This document shows positions 5,954 to 6,909 of a stretch of DNA of 6,909 nucleotides, in pieces. Below the pieces are notes generated by a model. It searched no databases. It saw only the letters and a list, made by a program, of their open reading frames with translations, and was not told the origin of the DNA. Every line of letters starts with the position of its first letter. Position 1 is the first letter of the stretch. Source of the stretch: Alphaproteobacteria bacterium (lineage in GTDB: Bacteria > Pseudomonadota > Alphaproteobacteria > Puniceispirillales > Puniceispirillaceae); assembly GCA_011522945.1 (NCBI GenBank), contig WTHY01000149.1:1-6909 (forward strand). Direction: 5' to 3'. The position numbers were made by a program, and so were the translations under genes.

Positions 5954-6909
5954 CTAGCTGCATGAAGATACTGATTGTAACAGATGCTTGGTATCCTCAG
6001 GTTAATGGTGTTGTCCGCACATTATCAGACACAAAGGCAGAGCTCGAAGCGCTAGGGCATCATGTGGAGATGATAACGCCGCAACCTTTCAAAACAGTTC
6101 CCTGCCCGACCTATCCAGAGATTCGTCTGTCTCTCCTGCCTGGCAGACGCGTTGCCAGCACGATTGATAGATTAGCACCTGACACAATTCACATTGCCAC
6201 TGAAGGACCGCTAGGGCTCGCAGCGCGGCGATATGCAATGCGCAATAATCTCGCATTTACAACAGCATATCATACAAGATTCCCAGAATATGTGCGTTCA
6301 CGCATACCTATTCCGCTTCGCTGGACTTATGCCTTTATGAGATGGTTCCACAAACCAGCTAAAGCGGTTCTGGCACCAACTAACACGGTCATAAACGACC
6401 TAGAAAAATGGGGGTTTACAAATGTTGCCTATTGGCCACGTGGTGTTGACCTTACCCTATTTTCGCCATCCAAAACCCGCCAATCAAACAAAGACCCAAT
6501 TTTTCTATATGTTGGCCGTGTTGCTGTGGAAAAAAATCTAGAGGCCTTTCTGAGGTTAGACCTTCCAGGTGATAAGTGGGTTGTTGGTGGCGGCCCAGCA
6601 GAAGCTGAATTGCGCAAAAAATTTCCGAAAGTAACCTTCTTTGGCATGCAGGCAAAAGACGCACTACCTGACTTTTATCGCAAGGCTGATGTGTTTGTTT
6701 TTCCTTCAAAGACAGACACATTTGGACTTGTACTCTTAGAGGGGATGGCTTGTGGCCTGCCCGTGGCTGCATACCCCGTAACAGGTCCTTTGGATGTAGT
6801 TGGCAGATCTGGCGCTGGAATATTGCATGAGGATTTAAAATTAGCGGCTCTGAAAGCACTTGATATATCTCGTGATGCAGCACGTGCGCATGCCCAAACT
6901 TTTAGCTGG
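5950..6909 (+). CDS. agt: GT4-family glycosyltransferase, probable Agt glycolipid synthase (3' end cut by window)
   Basis: The frame stays open for 320 codons to the window end, so the C-terminus is missing. The N-terminal domain starts KILIVTDAWYPQVNGVVRTL (6-25), with the VNG loop and AYHTRFPEY (106-114) typical of GT4 lipid glycosyltransferases. The C-terminal domain has PRGVD (163-167), VGRVAVEKN (188-196), GGGP (213-216) and the nucleotide-sugar motif TDTFGLVLLE (255-264), where Asp256 replaces the first Glu of the common E-x7-E. With an upstream PlcP it would transfer glucose or glucuronate from a UDP-sugar to diacylglycerol, making glycolipids that replace phospholipids when phosphate is scarce. 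The ATG overlaps the preceding stop (ATGA), showing translational coupling; AAAGGA at 5932-5937 is 12 nt upstream. A second ATG at 5962 gives the N-terminus MKILIV and is a fair alternative. The exact sugar cannot be told from sequence. Confidence 0.82.
   Translation, partial: MTSCMKILIVTDAWYPQVNGVVRTLSDTKAELEALGHHVEMITPQPFKTVPCPTYPEIRLSLLPGRRVASTIDRLAPDTIHIATEGPLGLAARRYAMRNNLAFTTAYHTRFPEYVRSRIPIPLRWTYAFMRWFHKPAKAVLAPTNTVINDLEKWGFTNVAYWPRGVDLTLFSPSKTRQSNKDPIFLYVGRVAVEKNLEAFLRLDLPGDKWVVGGGPAEAELRKKFPKVTFFGMQAKDALPDFYRKADVFVFPSKTDTFGLVLLEGMACGLPVAAYPVTGPLDVVGRSGAGILHEDLKLAALKALDISRDAARAHAQTFSW

Noticed and set aside
6452..6883. 143-codon reverse-strand frame
   Set aside because: It lies wholly antisense to the glycosyltransferase, whose motifs are clear in the forward frame.

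Overview
All genes in this window lie on the + strand. The window looks like a chromosomal segment of a moderately AT-rich alphaproteobacterium, probably marine. That placement is inferred from the gene families, above all an adjacent plcP-agt type pair, and from protein-level resemblance; there is no rRNA or other phylogenetic marker. A SAR116-like or related marine lineage would fit, but this is a guess.

The left part (about 130-4772) holds four metabolic genes: a histidinol-dehydrogenase-family enzyme that looks like a sulfopropanediol-dehydrogenase-type paralogue (130-1440), a classical short-chain dehydrogenase/reductase (1618-2388), a two-domain cupin (2654-3637) and a single-barrel, zinc-binding MetE-like protein (3651-4772). 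The last two are 13 nt apart with a strong ribosome binding site between them and are almost certainly co-transcribed. The gaps of 177 and 265 nt between the earlier genes leave open whether all four form one unit. Together they resemble a small catabolic or modification pathway for an unknown polyol, sulfonate or thiol compound. The sequence does not fix the substrate.

A 365-nt non-coding stretch (4773-5137) carries a terminator-like hairpin, short direct and inverted repeats, and a candidate Pho box.

The right part (5138 to the window end) has a calcineurin-type metallophosphoesterase and a GT4-family glycosyltransferase that overlap by 4 nt. The pair matches the PlcP phospholipase C and Agt glycolipid synthase genes used by marine alphaproteobacteria to replace phospholipids with glycolipids during phosphate starvation. 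The glycosyltransferase runs off the right edge. No mobile element, CRISPR array, tRNA or rRNA was seen.
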